DNA from: Streptomyces tibetensis
GTDB lineage: Bacteria > Actinomycetota > Actinomycetes > Streptomycetales > Streptomycetaceae
Assembly (NCBI RefSeq): GCF_007655005.1
Contig: NZ_SZVW01000030.1
Coordinates: forward strand, 30,441 to 94,440
Length of the DNA: 64,000 nucleotides
Direction: 5' to 3'
In this document: one piece after another, positions 17,410 through 25,832 of the stretch
Numbering within the stretch: position 1 is the stretch's first letter
Layout of the letters: the number at the start of each line of letters is the position of its first letter
The notes under the pieces: generated by a model
What the model saw: the letters and a program-made list of their open reading frames with translations, nothing else
What the model was told of the DNA's origin: nothing
Database searches by the model: none
Position numbers and translations under genes: made by a program

Positions 17410-18048
17410 TCAGGTGGTCATCCCGAAGTGTTCGGCGAGTTGGCGGCGGGTGTCGGCGGCGCTGATGTGCAGTACGCCCCCGATTCCGATCCGTGCCGCT
17501 CCGTCGAGGTTCTGCCGCAGATCGTCGATCATGACGGCCTCCTCGGGGTCGACGCCAAGGCGTTCGCACGCGATCGCGTAGATCCGGCGGGAGGGCTTGC
17601 GGATCCCGACCTCACCGGAGATGACGACCACATCCGCGACAGCATCGAGTTCGACGCCGTCGTAGGTTCCGGTACCGAACGAATTGGACACGAGCGCAAC
17701 GGGACGGCCGGCTGCTCGGAGATCACCGAGCAGCGCGAGCATGTCCCGGTCGATCCACATTCCCGCCTGCATGCGGGCCGTGAGTCCCTCGGCCGCCACG
17801 TCGGCGCCGTGCGCACGGAGCCGTTCGGCGAATCCTCGCTCGAAGGCTTCGGCGTCGATACGGCCGCACTCGTGGTCGGCCAGGAGGGTGCGTGACGCCT
17901 CGTCCCGGCCGAGGAGGTCCAGCGGCAGGCGCGGGTCGCCGCCGAGCGAGGCGCCGAAGTCGGTGAAAGCCCGCAGCACACTGGACGTGATGACCCCGCC
18001 GAAGTCCACGAGGACCGCGGTTCGCGCCTTGTCCGTCACGCTCGACAC
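17410..18048 (-). CDS. HAD-superfamily hydrolase (subfamily IA)
   Basis: A 212-residue phosphatase-like protein. Motif I is DFGGVIT (nucleophile Asp15; the usual second Asp is replaced by Gly, as in epoxide-hydrolase-N-terminal and ACAD10-type HADs), motif II ALVSNSFG, motif III Lys in RKPSRRIY and motif IV MIDDLRQN. One base separates it from the thiolase gene upstream, so they are co-transcribed. HAD domains of this branch are fused to APH and acyl-CoA dehydrogenase domains in mammalian ACAD10, which fits the content of this locus. Substrate unknown. Confidence 0.85.
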   Translation of the reverse strand: MSSVTDKARTAVLVDFGGVITSSVLRAFTDFGASLGGDPRLPLDLLGRDEASRTLLADHECGRIDAEAFERGFAERLRAHGADVAAEGLTARMQAGMWIDRDMLALLGDLRAAGRPVALVSNSFGTGTYDGVELDAVADVVVISGEVGIRKPSRRIYAIACERLGVDPEEAVMIDDLRQNLDGAARIGIGGVLHISAADTRRQLAEHFGMTT

Positions 18049-18049
18049 C

Positions 18050-19249
18050 TCAGGCGACCTCGAACAGACCGGCCGCGCCCATTCCGCCGCCGATACACAT
18101 CGAGATCACCACATACCGCACGCCCCGGCGCCTGCCCTCGATGAGGGCATGCCCCACCAGCCGGGCACCGGTCATTCCGTACGGGTGACCGACCGAGATG
18201 GCGCCGCCGTTGACGTTGAACCTCTCCGGGTCGATGCGCAGTTCGTCCCGGCAGTACAGCGCCTGGGAAGCGAACGCCTCGTTGAGTTCCCACAGGCCGA
18301 TGTCGTCAATGGTGAGAGCGTGCTGCTTCAGCAGCTTCGGAATGGCGAACACCGGACCGATGCCCATCTCGTCCGGCCCACAACCGGCAACGGTCATACC
18401 CCGGTAGACGCCCAGCGGTTCCAGCCCGCGACGTTCGGCCTCCTTCGCCTCCATCAGCACCGACGCCGATGCCCCGTCCGACAACTGCGAGGAGTTGCCC
18501 GCCGTGACGCTGGATCGCGCGCTCACCTGACCGTCCGGCAGGACCGGCGCCAACCCGGCCAGGCCCTCGAGCGTCGTCGACGCGCGGTTGCCCTCGTCGC
18601 GGGTCAGGGTCACGGCCTCGTCCCGGACCTCCCCGGACTGCTTGTCCAGGACCTTCTTGACGCTGTCGAGCGCGACGATCTCCTTTTCGAACCGACCGGC
18701 CTCCTGCGCCGCCGCGGTGCGCTGCTGTGATATCAGCGCGAACTCGTCCTGACGCTCCCGGCTCACGCCATAGCGTTCGGCGACGATTTCCGCCGTGTGC
18801 AGCATGGGCATGTAGATGTCCGGCGCATGCTCGGCCAACCAGGGATCCGTCATGCGATGGGTGTTCATGTGGTCGTTCTGCACCAAGGAGATCGACTCGA
18901 CACCGCCGCCGACAGCGACCTGCATTCCGTCCGCGACGATCTGCTTGGCGGCCGTCGCGATGGCCATCAGACCCGACGAGCACTGCCGGTCGATCGTCAT
19001 CCCCGACACGACGTCCGGAAGTCCGGCACGCAGAGCGGCCTGACGCGCGACATTGAAACCCGAGGATCCCTGCTGCACGGCGCAGCCGAAGATCACGTCC
19101 TCGACCTCACCTCCCTCGAGCCCGGCCCGCTGCACCGCGTGCGAAAGGGCATGCCCGGCGAGCTCCTGCGCCTGGGTGTCGTTGAACGCGCCGCGGTAAG
19201 CCTTTCCGATCGGTGTGCGTGCCGTCGAAACGATGACTGCTTCCCTCAT
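18050..19249 (-). CDS. Acetyl-CoA C-acyltransferase (thiolase)
   Basis: A 399-residue degradative thiolase. The acylated Cys90 (DRQCSSGLMA), the His of NVNGGAISVGHPYGMTG, and the C-terminal proton-transfer Cys in CIGGGMGAAG are intact. It would cleave 3-ketoacyl-CoA at the end of a beta-oxidation-type pathway. It is the first gene of a transcription unit with the HAD gene, and a TetR-type operator (19300-19321) lies 51 bases upstream of its start. Confidence 0.92.
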   Translation of the reverse strand: MREAVIVSTARTPIGKAYRGAFNDTQAQELAGHALSHAVQRAGLEGGEVEDVIFGCAVQQGSSGFNVARQAALRAGLPDVVSGMTIDRQCSSGLMAIATAAKQIVADGMQVAVGGGVESISLVQNDHMNTHRMTDPWLAEHAPDIYMPMLHTAEIVAERYGVSRERQDEFALISQQRTAAAQEAGRFEKEIVALDSVKKVLDKQSGEVRDEAVTLTRDEGNRASTTLEGLAGLAPVLPDGQVSARSSVTAGNSSQLSDGASASVLMEAKEAERRGLEPLGVYRGMTVAGCGPDEMGIGPVFAIPKLLKQHALTIDDIGLWELNEAFASQALYCRDELRIDPERFNVNGGAISVGHPYGMTGARLVGHALIEGRRRGVRYVVISMCIGGGMGAAGLFEVA

Positions 19250-19299
19250 GTCGCCTCACTGCTTCCTGTTGGCCCGGTTCCGTCGTCCGCCGGTTATAT

Positions 19300-19321
19300 T
19301 TGAATTCGGCGTCAGGTTCAA
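19300..19321. promoter_or_regulatory. TetR-type operator, copy 2
   Basis: 22-bp palindrome TTGAA-N12-TTCAA, matching 14903-14924 at 18 of 22 positions and preceded on the plus strand by the same TATAT-like sequence. It lies between the thiolase and the divergent alpha/beta hydrolase. Confidence 0.7.
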
Positions 19322-19362
19322 CCACGCCCCAGCCCTTGACACTCCGCCCCCTCACCTGAAGG

Positions 19363-19380
19363 GTACCGACCAGTCGGTAC
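19363..19380. promoter_or_regulatory. 18-bp palindrome at the hydrolase promoter
   Basis: GTACCGACCAGTCGGTAC is a palindrome apart from its two centre bases. A TTGACA at 19336-19341 is positioned so the palindrome would cover -10 to +1, and the hydrolase start is 13 bases downstream. Sites of the type TACCGAC-N2-GTCGGTA are classic TetR operators; the cognate repressor is not evident here. Confidence 0.6.
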
Positions 19381-19393
19381 GAAGAGGTGGGTC

Positions 19394-20230
19394 GTGACTC
19401 AGCTGAGCATCTCCACGGGTACGGGCGCGTTCGACGCGATCGCGGCGGGTCCGCCCGAGGGCCGCCCGGCGCTGCTGCTGCACGGCTTCCCGCAGACAGG
19501 GCTGGTGTGGCAGCGGCAGATCGAGGCGTTGGCCGCACACGGCTACCGGGTGGTGGCACCCGACCAGCGTGGGTACTCCCCCGGCGCCCGCCCCCAGCGG
19601 CCCGAGGACTATCGCATCAGCCTTCTCGTGGACGACGTGGTCGCGATCACCAAGGCACTGGGCTGGGCGGCGTTCGACCTCGTCGGCCATGACTGGGGAG
19701 GCGCGGTGGCCTGGTGGACCGCGCACGCCCACCCCGGCCGCGTGCGCACTCTGACGGTGATCTCGACTCCGCACCCCGGTGCTCTGGCCACCACCCTGCG
19801 CACCGACCAGGATCAGCGCAAACGCTCCCACTACATGATCGACTGGCGCGAAACACCGGCTACCGAGGAGCGCATGCTCGCCGACGATGCCAAGGAGCTT
19901 CGCGCCGCCTACGCCGGAAAGGTCCCGCAGGACAGCGTCGACGCCTACGTGTCGCGCCTGTCCCAGCCGGGCGCTCTCACAGCGGCGCTGAACTGGTACC
20001 GGGCCGGCCGTCCCGACGGCGCGATCGGCGTCATCGACGTGCCCACGCTGTACGTCTGGAGCACGGAGGACAGCGCGTTCGGCCCGGCAGCCGCTCAGGA
20101 GACCGAGCAATGGGTCAATGGGCCGTACCGGTTCGAGACGCTCCAGGGCGTCAGCCACTGGGTCCCCGAGGAGGCGCCCGAAACGCTGAGCCGCCTGCTG
20201 CTCCAACACCTGCAAGCGCACGGCGAGTAG
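19394..20230 (+). CDS. Alpha/beta hydrolase (epoxide-hydrolase-like)
   Basis: 278 residues. The oxyanion motif HGFP (30-33), the DQRGYS strand and the nucleophile elbow GHDWGG (Asp100) are those of epoxide hydrolases and haloalkane/fluoroacetate dehalogenases; the catalytic His is in GVSHWVPEEAP near the C-terminus. An Asp nucleophile argues against a simple esterase. Its promoter overlaps an 18-bp palindrome. The next gene follows after 50 bases and may be co-transcribed. Confidence 0.87.
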   Translation: MTQLSISTGTGAFDAIAAGPPEGRPALLLHGFPQTGLVWQRQIEALAAHGYRVVAPDQRGYSPGARPQRPEDYRISLLVDDVVAITKALGWAAFDLVGHDWGGAVAWWTAHAHPGRVRTLTVISTPHPGALATTLRTDQDQRKRSHYMIDWRETPATEERMLADDAKELRAAYAGKVPQDSVDAYVSRLSQPGALTAALNWYRAGRPDGAIGVIDVPTLYVWSTEDSAFGPAAAQETEQWVNGPYRFETLQGVSHWVPEEAPETLSRLLLQHLQAHGE

Positions 20231-20280
20231 TGAACCCGCAACGATTGTCCCGTTCGTCGACTCTCCGAAGAGGTGACCCG

Positions 20281-21102
20281 ATGCAGACCGCCCGCGCGGC
20301 CTGGCGCCGTCTCGAGCCCGTTCACGGCATGATCTACTTCGTCCCCGAGGCAAGGCGACGGTACGCCGACCTCGGCCTGAGCGGTCGCGCCGGGTACTTC
20401 ACCTCCAGGAGCGCCGCGTTCGGCCGGGCTTCCGCCGAGCTGATCATCTCGACCTTCTACAACTTCAACCCCGATGTCGTGCGACAGGCGGTCGACGGGG
20501 CCTGGGACGCGACGACGCCGGAGCAGGTGCTGGACGCACGGTACGCCGCGGCGGGCGAAGCCCTGCGGCGGGCGGGAATCCACGAGTTGCCGGCCTTGGA
20601 CGAGGTCTGGGCGCTGACCCGCCGGGCCGCCGAGGCGGCCTGCGCGCACGCGCAGGGCCGCCCGCTGTTCGCCGCCCATGCCGCACTGCCCTGGCCGGAG
20701 GAGCCGGTACTGCAACTGTGGCATGCCCAGACACTGCTCCGGGAGTTCCGTGGAGACGGCCACGTCGCGTGCCTGCTGAGCGAGGGTGTCGGAGGCTTGG
20801 AGGCGCTGATTCTGCACGCCGCGACCGGTGAGGTCCCCGTCGACTTCCTCAAGGCGAGCCGTGCATGGCCCGAGGAGGAGTGGGCCGACACCCAGGAGCA
20901 CCTGCGCGAGCGAGGTCTCCTGGACGGCGACTCCCTCAGCCCGGAAGGCGTACGCCTGCGCCGGCACATCGAGGACCGCACCGACCGCCTGGCCCTGCCC
21001 GCCTACGCCGCCCTGGGTGACGCCGGCTGTGAGCGTCTCGCCGAACTCGCGAGCCCCTTCGGCCATGCCGTCGTCGAAGCCGGCCTTCTCAAACTGGGCT
21101 GA
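20281..21102 (+). CDS. SCO6745-type conserved protein
   Basis: 273 residues, start at ATG 20281 behind GAAGAGGTGACCC. The N-terminal ARAAWRRLEPVHGMIYFVPE and the alternating helices match the actinobacterial SCO6745 family as I remember it; its function is not established. The C-terminal third (DTQEHLRERGLLDGDSLSPE then GVRLRRHIEDRTDRLALPAY) resembles a MarR-like winged-helix fold by pattern, so a regulatory or ligand-sensing role is possible. It is probably co-expressed with the hydrolase. Confidence 0.75.
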   Translation: MQTARAAWRRLEPVHGMIYFVPEARRRYADLGLSGRAGYFTSRSAAFGRASAELIISTFYNFNPDVVRQAVDGAWDATTPEQVLDARYAAAGEALRRAGIHELPALDEVWALTRRAAEAACAHAQGRPLFAAHAALPWPEEPVLQLWHAQTLLREFRGDGHVACLLSEGVGGLEALILHAATGEVPVDFLKASRAWPEEEWADTQEHLRERGLLDGDSLSPEGVRLRRHIEDRTDRLALPAYAALGDAGCERLAELASPFGHAVVEAGLLKLG

Positions 21103-21512
21103 CCGGGCCCTTCCCTTCCAGCGGTCGACGGGCGGGCGGCAGGGCTTGAAGCGGCGGCTCCTTGTGCTCCAGCAGTTCCATGTGCTCCCGTCGGCTGATT
21201 CCCACTCCCCCTGAGTGATGACATGGATGCGCCCGGCGGTTGACGCCCCTGGGAGCAGTCGTGAACGAGGCTCGAACTCCGGAGCTCTGATGGGAAGTTC
21301 AGGTGGATCGGTGGGATCAAGGGTGGCCGTCACTGCGCTGGAGAGACCCGGCGCATCAGCCTCTGCGTTTCGGTAGGGAGTGATCAGCCGGGCTGATCGC
21401 GGCGAACCGTGGTTGTTGGCCGCTTGCCGTCGGGCGGGCATGGCTGAGGCCCGACGCTCGGGTCGGGTGCTCCAGTTCCTCGGGTCGTGGGTGGGCGGGG
21501 ACGGTGCGCCGG

Positions 21513-21700
21513 TCAGGTCGCTGGCCGTGGCAGGGTGGGGAGGCGGGCGACCGCTCTGACGAACTCGTCTCGCCAGGGCCAGGTAGCGGAGATCCGCAGG
21601 TAAAGGCGGCGGCCGCCGCGGGTGATGCGGGCGGCTGCGTGCAGCAGCCGGTAGCGGAGCTTCTTCGGCTCGGAAGTGAAACGCGGAGGCTCATGCCGAG
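21513..21700 (-). mobile_element. IS1380-family transposase C-terminal remnant
   Basis: About 60 residues ending at a stop at 21513: EPKKLRYRLLHAAARITRGG followed by RLYLRISATWPWRDEFVRAV. This is the very C-terminus of IS1380-type DDE transposases (the lysine-leucine-arginine-tyrosine run and the Trp-Pro-Trp). The catalytic part is absent. The 160 bases on its left (about 21350-21512) probably derive from the element's terminal region. No flanking duplication could be defined. Confidence 0.7.
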
Positions 21701-21763
21701 GTACACGTGATGGTGCGCGCCCCGGCGGGCTACGGCACCGAATCTGACGGCCGGCGGCACGTA

Positions 21764-22657
21764 TCAGGTGGTCGAGGCAATTGCTCGGGTGACGGCCGTG
21801 ATCGCCGGGGTGGGGCGGCCGGGGAGCCGCGCCACGAGAACCCGGCGGATCTCGGGAGGTGCGCCTTCGACGTGCAGCAGGCTCACCCCGGGCGGCAGCA
21901 TCGGCGAGAGCCGCGAGGGCACCGTTGTCACCCCGAAGCCACCGGCGACCAGCTGAAGCTTCGTCAGCCAGTCGCGCGCGCAGTGGACGATGTCCGGCCG
22001 TCCGGGCAGGCCAGGCCAGACGCCGAGCAGCGGCTCGGCGTTCGACGCCGGGGCGGCAATCCACGGGGCGTCGATCAATTCGTCGACGTGCACCGCGGTG
22101 CGGCCGGCGAACTCTCCGGTCGAAGGCACCGCCACGACAAGTTCGGTGTCCATGACGGTCTCGACGTGCAGGCGCGGCGACTCGCCGTCCAAAGGCCGGT
22201 GGGGCGGGCGGGACGTCAGCACGGCAAGGTCGATCGAGCCCGCGCGCAGTGCCCGGACCAGGGAGGGCGTGGTGCCCTCGGTAGTCGTGACCGTGATCTG
22301 CGGGTCGGTCGCCGCGAGGCGGGTGAGTGAGAGAGGCAGGATGGCCGCGCCCGCGCTCAGGAACAGTCCGAGCCGCACCAGTTCGGTACGCGAGACGGTG
22401 CCGGTGAGGTCGCGCTCGGCCGCCGTCAGACAGTCCAGGATCGTGCGAGCGTGGCGCAACAGAGTCAGACCCGCGGGGGTGAGCCGCACTCCGTCAGGTC
22501 GGCGTTCGAACAGGGCGGCGCCCGCGCTTCGTTCGAGGGCGGCGGCCTGGCGTGAGACCGCCGACTGTGTGTAGCCGAGCCGGGTGGCTGCTGCGGTGAA
22601 GCTGCCGGACTCGGCGATCTGCCGCAGGACCCGTAGGCCTGTGCTGGAGATGTCCAT
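21764..22657 (-). CDS. LysR-family transcriptional regulator
   Basis: 297 residues from ATG 22657. The winged HTH is at the N-terminus (LRQIAESGSFTAAATRLGYT then QSAVSRQAAALE), with a periplasmic-binding-like effector domain after residue 90. It is divergent from the zinc-type oxidoreductase gene 100 bp away and probably controls it. An ATGCG-N5-CGCAT repeat overlaps its start codon. Confidence 0.88.
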   Translation of the reverse strand: MDISSTGLRVLRQIAESGSFTAAATRLGYTQSAVSRQAAALERSAGAALFERRPDGVRLTPAGLTLLRHARTILDCLTAAERDLTGTVSRTELVRLGLFLSAGAAILPLSLTRLAATDPQITVTTTEGTTPSLVRALRAGSIDLAVLTSRPPHRPLDGESPRLHVETVMDTELVVAVPSTGEFAGRTAVHVDELIDAPWIAAPASNAEPLLGVWPGLPGRPDIVHCARDWLTKLQLVAGGFGVTTVPSRLSPMLPPGVSLLHVEGAPPEIRRVLVARLPGRPTPAITAVTRAIASTT

Positions 22658-22671
22658 GCGAGATACGCATA
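22657..22671. promoter_or_regulatory. LysR-type inverted repeat
   Basis: ATGCG-AGATA-CGCAT overlaps the start codon of the LysR gene and lies 89 bases upstream of the divergent oxidoreductase start. Its symmetry and position suit autoregulation by the LysR protein. Confidence 0.45.
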
Positions 22672-22759
22672 CCACAGATGCTTGATCGTCGCTTCCCGCA
22701 TGCCCGCCGGGTTCCTAGTGTCGATCCCGACGAACACGGACGAACACGGAGGTCATCAG

Positions 22760-23848
22760 GTGCGAGCAGCAGTTCTGACGCAGTTCGGTACCCCGCTCAC
22801 GGTGCGGGAGGTTCCCGACCCCGAGGCCGGCGGCGGCGAGGTGGTGGTCGAGGTCCTCGCCGCCGGCGTGGCGCCCTACGCGGCTGAGGTCTTCAGCGGC
22901 GAGCGCAACTACCCCCTGGTCCCTCCCGTCGTGCCTGGCATCGGCGGCGTGGGACGGGTCGTCCACGTGGGCCCCGACGCCACCCGGCTGCGCCCCGGCG
23001 ACCTGGTGTGGTGCGACCCGACGGTGCGCTCACGTGATGACGCCCTGACGCCCGACATCACGCTCCAGGGCTGGAGTTCCCGCAGCGAGGGCGGCGCGCG
23101 CCTCGCCCGGTACCTGCACGACGGGTCGTTCGCCGAGCTCATGCGGGTCCCGACGGAGAACGTCTTCCCGCTCCCCGCAGCGGCGGGGGACGACCCGGCC
23201 CGCTGGGCCGCGCTCGGCATGCACGTCATCCCTTACGGCGGGCTGCTGGCCGGCCGGCTCGCAGCCGGTGAGACGCTGCTCGTCAGCGGGGCCACCGGCA
23301 ACCTCGGCAGCAGTGCGGTTGCGGTGGCGCTTGCCATGGGGGCGGGCCGCGTGGTCGCCCCAGGCCGCAACCAGGCCGCGCTCGACCTCCTCGCCGATCG
23401 GTTCGGTCCGCTCGTGCGCCCGGTTCCGCTCACCGGGGACGAGGCCGGCGACCGCGCGGCGATGTCCGCGGCGGCCGACGGCCCGATCGACATGGTGATC
23501 GACCTGCTACCGCCGAGCGCACCCAGCTCGGCAGCGCGCACGGCAGCCATGACCGTGCGCGAATACGGCCGCGTCGTTCTCATGGGCGGCGTCGGCATGC
23601 TCGGCGGCGACGACCTCGCCCTCCCGTACCCATGGATCATGCGCAACTCGATCACCGTGCGCGGCCAGTGGATGTACCCGCGTACAGCGAACGTCGGCAT
23701 CATCCGGCTCCTCGCCTCGGGCACCCTGGACCTCGCCACCGAACGGGTCCGGTCGTTCGGCCTCGACGCCGTCAACGAGGCCGTCACGTACGCCGCCTCA
23801 CATGGTGGCCCGTTCGACCGCACCACCCTCACCCCACCGGCTCGCTGA
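22760..23848 (+). CDS. Zinc-type/quinone oxidoreductase (MDR family)
   Basis: A 362-residue medium-chain dehydrogenase/reductase. The GroES-like N-terminal half contains PGIGGVGRVVHVG; the Rossmann half has the nucleotide motif SGATGNLGSSAV. Structural-zinc cysteines are absent, which points to the quinone-oxidoreductase branch rather than classical alcohol dehydrogenase. The GTG at 22760 has GGAGG eight bases upstream and is preferred over an upstream in-frame ATG at 22682. It is likely regulated by the divergent LysR protein. Confidence 0.87.
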   Translation: MRAAVLTQFGTPLTVREVPDPEAGGGEVVVEVLAAGVAPYAAEVFSGERNYPLVPPVVPGIGGVGRVVHVGPDATRLRPGDLVWCDPTVRSRDDALTPDITLQGWSSRSEGGARLARYLHDGSFAELMRVPTENVFPLPAAAGDDPARWAALGMHVIPYGGLLAGRLAAGETLLVSGATGNLGSSAVAVALAMGAGRVVAPGRNQAALDLLADRFGPLVRPVPLTGDEAGDRAAMSAAADGPIDMVIDLLPPSAPSSAARTAAMTVREYGRVVLMGGVGMLGGDDLALPYPWIMRNSITVRGQWMYPRTANVGIIRLLASGTLDLATERVRSFGLDAVNEAVTYAASHGGPFDRTTLTPPAR

Positions 23849-24269
23849 CAAGACCGACTGATCCCCACATGTCAGCGCCACGTCCCCGCCCTCACGAGCG
23901 CAGGCCGCCATGCTGCTGCTGTTTCTCGCGAACAACCATGAGCCTCAAGATCACCAACTGCTGCCCGAACGGACGAAGATTCGCTGCTATTTGAAATGAA
24001 CGAAGCCACTTGAGCCTGCTTCGTCCTCCGGACCTGCTCCCAGGACAGACACGCACAGGTCTGTTGGCCCTGATGCCGAATGTGGACGGAGTAGGGCGAC
24101 ATTCCCTGCATCCGTAGCCAGCTTCCGGACAAAATCCTTGCAGCTGGTCCTGGTCCGATGTGATCACTTCCGTCGGTGTCCATGCCCCTCGTGCTTTGCT
24201 TCTTCATTGGCGGAGGGGGGCATGCACCGTGCGACGGTGTGCTTCGCTGCGGGAGTCAGGGGGTGTGCG
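23849..24269. other. Intergenic, no gene recognised
   Basis: About 420 bases with lower GC than the flanks and no family-like reading frame on either strand. It probably holds the terminator of the oxidoreductase gene and the former promoter of the truncated kinase. Confidence 0.5.
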
Positions 24270-24473
24270 GTGAGCGGCGCGTCTCTGCCGTCACGTATCG
24301 GCCCGTTCCTCGTCGAGCGGCCGCTCGGCGCGGGCGGGATGGGGGAGGTGTACCTCGCCTACTCGGTCGCGGGGGAACCGGTCGCCGTGAAGGTGATCCG
24401 GCCCGACCGCACGGACCCGCACACCCGCGCCCGCTTCGAACGCGAGGCGACCATCGCGGCATCAAACCGCTGA
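24270..24473 (+). pseudogene. Ser/Thr protein kinase, truncated after the N-lobe
   Basis: A GTG start at 24270 behind AGGGGGTG gives 67 residues: GPFLVERPLGAGGMGEVYLA contains the Gly-rich loop and VAVKVIRPD the catalytic Lys of PknB-type kinases. After FEREATIAA the kinase sequence stops and the DNA becomes that of an IS5-type transposase. The HRD and DFG motifs are lost. This is a kinase gene cut by an insertion or an IS-mediated deletion. Confidence 0.82.
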
Positions 24474-24661
24474 TCGCCCGACGCGGCGTCGCCCACGGTT
24501 CCGCGGCGAAGGTGCGTTGGGTAGTAGAGCGCGCCTTCGCCTGGCTGCATCAATTCAAGCGACTCCGCATCCGTTGCGAGCGACGCGCTGACCTCCATCA
24601 GGGCCTACTCGAACTCGCCTGCAGCATCATCTGCTTGCGACGAATCCGCACTTCATCCTGA
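24459..24661 (+). mobile_element. IS5-family transposase C-terminal fragment
   Basis: About 67 residues in a different frame from the kinase: KVRWVVERAFAWLHQFKRLR then ADLHQGLLELACSIICLRRI, the classic C-terminus of IS5-family DDE transposases. The stop is at 24661, followed by GATCAGTAAG, probably the element's end. A similar GATCAGTAAG sequence occurs at 25293-25302, so a second copy or end may be present. The 5' part of the transposase is gone. Confidence 0.8.
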
Positions 24662-24694
24662 AATGATCAGTAAGTGCCCGAAACAGGATGTGTG

Positions 24695-25075
24695 TCAGGT
24701 GCCAGGGCGAGCACGCCACGCATCCTGGAGCGCCGGCTGCACGTCTTCCCCGAGAACGAGGTGTGTCGTCCTGCCCGGCAGGGTGGGCAGCTCAGCCCAG
24801 TGAGTCACCGTGTCATGGTCGGCAAGACCGTAGGGCAGACGGACATATCCGTCCGAGTCGACGAAGCAGTCCCTGTGTTCCGTTCCGTCCTCACTGAAGT
24901 GCCGAGTCGTGAAGTACATCGGCCTTACCAGCCAGAACGCCTCCTCCACCGAGTTCTCGGACTCAGCGCTGTCAGCTGGGTACCGGCCCGTGATCGCCGC
25001 TGCCACCGGTACACCGTCCCGCGGCAGTCTTTCACGTGCGTCAATCCAGGTCGTCTGCGTGTTCAGATTCGCCAT
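24695..25075 (-). CDS. DUF551-like small protein
   Basis: 126 residues. TTWIDARERLPRDGVPVAAA at the N-terminus and VTHWAELPTLPGR near the C-terminus follow the pattern of DUF551 proteins (Trp-Ile ... Arg-Leu-Pro ... Thr-His-Trp ... Leu-Pro), which are frequent in phages and mobile elements; function unknown. It lies in a patch of IS debris between two IS5-like ends, so it may be cargo or a recent arrival. There is no neighbour on the same strand to suggest a role. Confidence 0.6.
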   Translation of the reverse strand: MANLNTQTTWIDARERLPRDGVPVAAAITGRYPADSAESENSVEEAFWLVRPMYFTTRHFSEDGTEHRDCFVDSDGYVRLPYGLADHDTVTHWAELPTLPGRTTHLVLGEDVQPALQDAWRARPGT

Positions 25076-25302
25076 CCCTCTCCTCGGTTAAGCGTTCGGA
25101 TGCCTGTTTTCTGCCTATGCGCCCGCACATCGGCAAGACCGTTGTAACCGCTCTCGGCATCCGGTAGGACTGCCCAGCGCTTGCGCAGGTTGCGTGAGCC
25201 GGGACGAACGCGGACCGAACACTCCCGACTGTCTGCCCTCCCTCTCGGATCGCCGCAGATCACCAGCCGACACCGCGACCTCATTTTGCAACGATCAGTA
25301 AG

Positions 25303-25605
25303 AACTCCGGCCAGGGCTTCGCCGCCGTGGTCTCGGCGGCTTGCAGCCAGGCGACATCCCGGGCGGTGGCTCTGGCCGAGCGCAGGCGCGCGAGTGCAGC
25401 CGAATCGATGCCGGCCAGCAGGCGCCAGGCGGTCGTGCCCGGTGCCACGCGGTCGCAGTGGACGCAGTGCGTCCGTGGAGGCGCTGGTCAGGCTGGTGAC
25501 ATTGGAGAGATCGGCCAGCAAGCGGGATCCGGCGTGGCCGACCACCCCGTGGCCATCGGCCGACACGACGAGCTTGGGACGCGACTGGGTAGGGTGCACG
25601 CAGAA
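25303..25605 (-). mobile_element. IS1380-family transposase N-terminal remnant
   Basis: Minus-strand sequence reads KLVVSADGHGVVGHAGSRLL then LADLSNVTSLTSASTDALRP, the N-terminus of IS1380 transposases, and after an internal deletion and frame change GIDSAALARLRSARATARDV, the normal continuation. It ends against the GATCAGTAAG-type IS end near 25290. The fragment is non-functional. It is distinct from the C-terminal fragment at 21513 and the third remnant at 30655. Confidence 0.65.
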
Positions 25606-25832
25606 AGTGCCTTCCTGCTGCGATGACCGAGACCTTCGACAAGCCTCATCTTCCCAGCTCAGAAGGCAACTTTCGCCTTTCCGCTCAAGGCTTCGGACAC
25701 CCCCATAAGCGAAACGCGCAGACTGGTGCGCACCGAGGGACAGAGCAATGCCCGTGCGACCACAGGGAGTTGAGGGACCGTACAACCGACCCCCGGAACG
25801 CAACCTGAACCCGCTCCGAAGTCGGCCCGAAC

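Noticed and set aside
23872..24207. Possible 111-residue minus-strand gene
   Set aside because: No ribosome site, no family pattern, and third-position GC is not raised as in real genes nearby.
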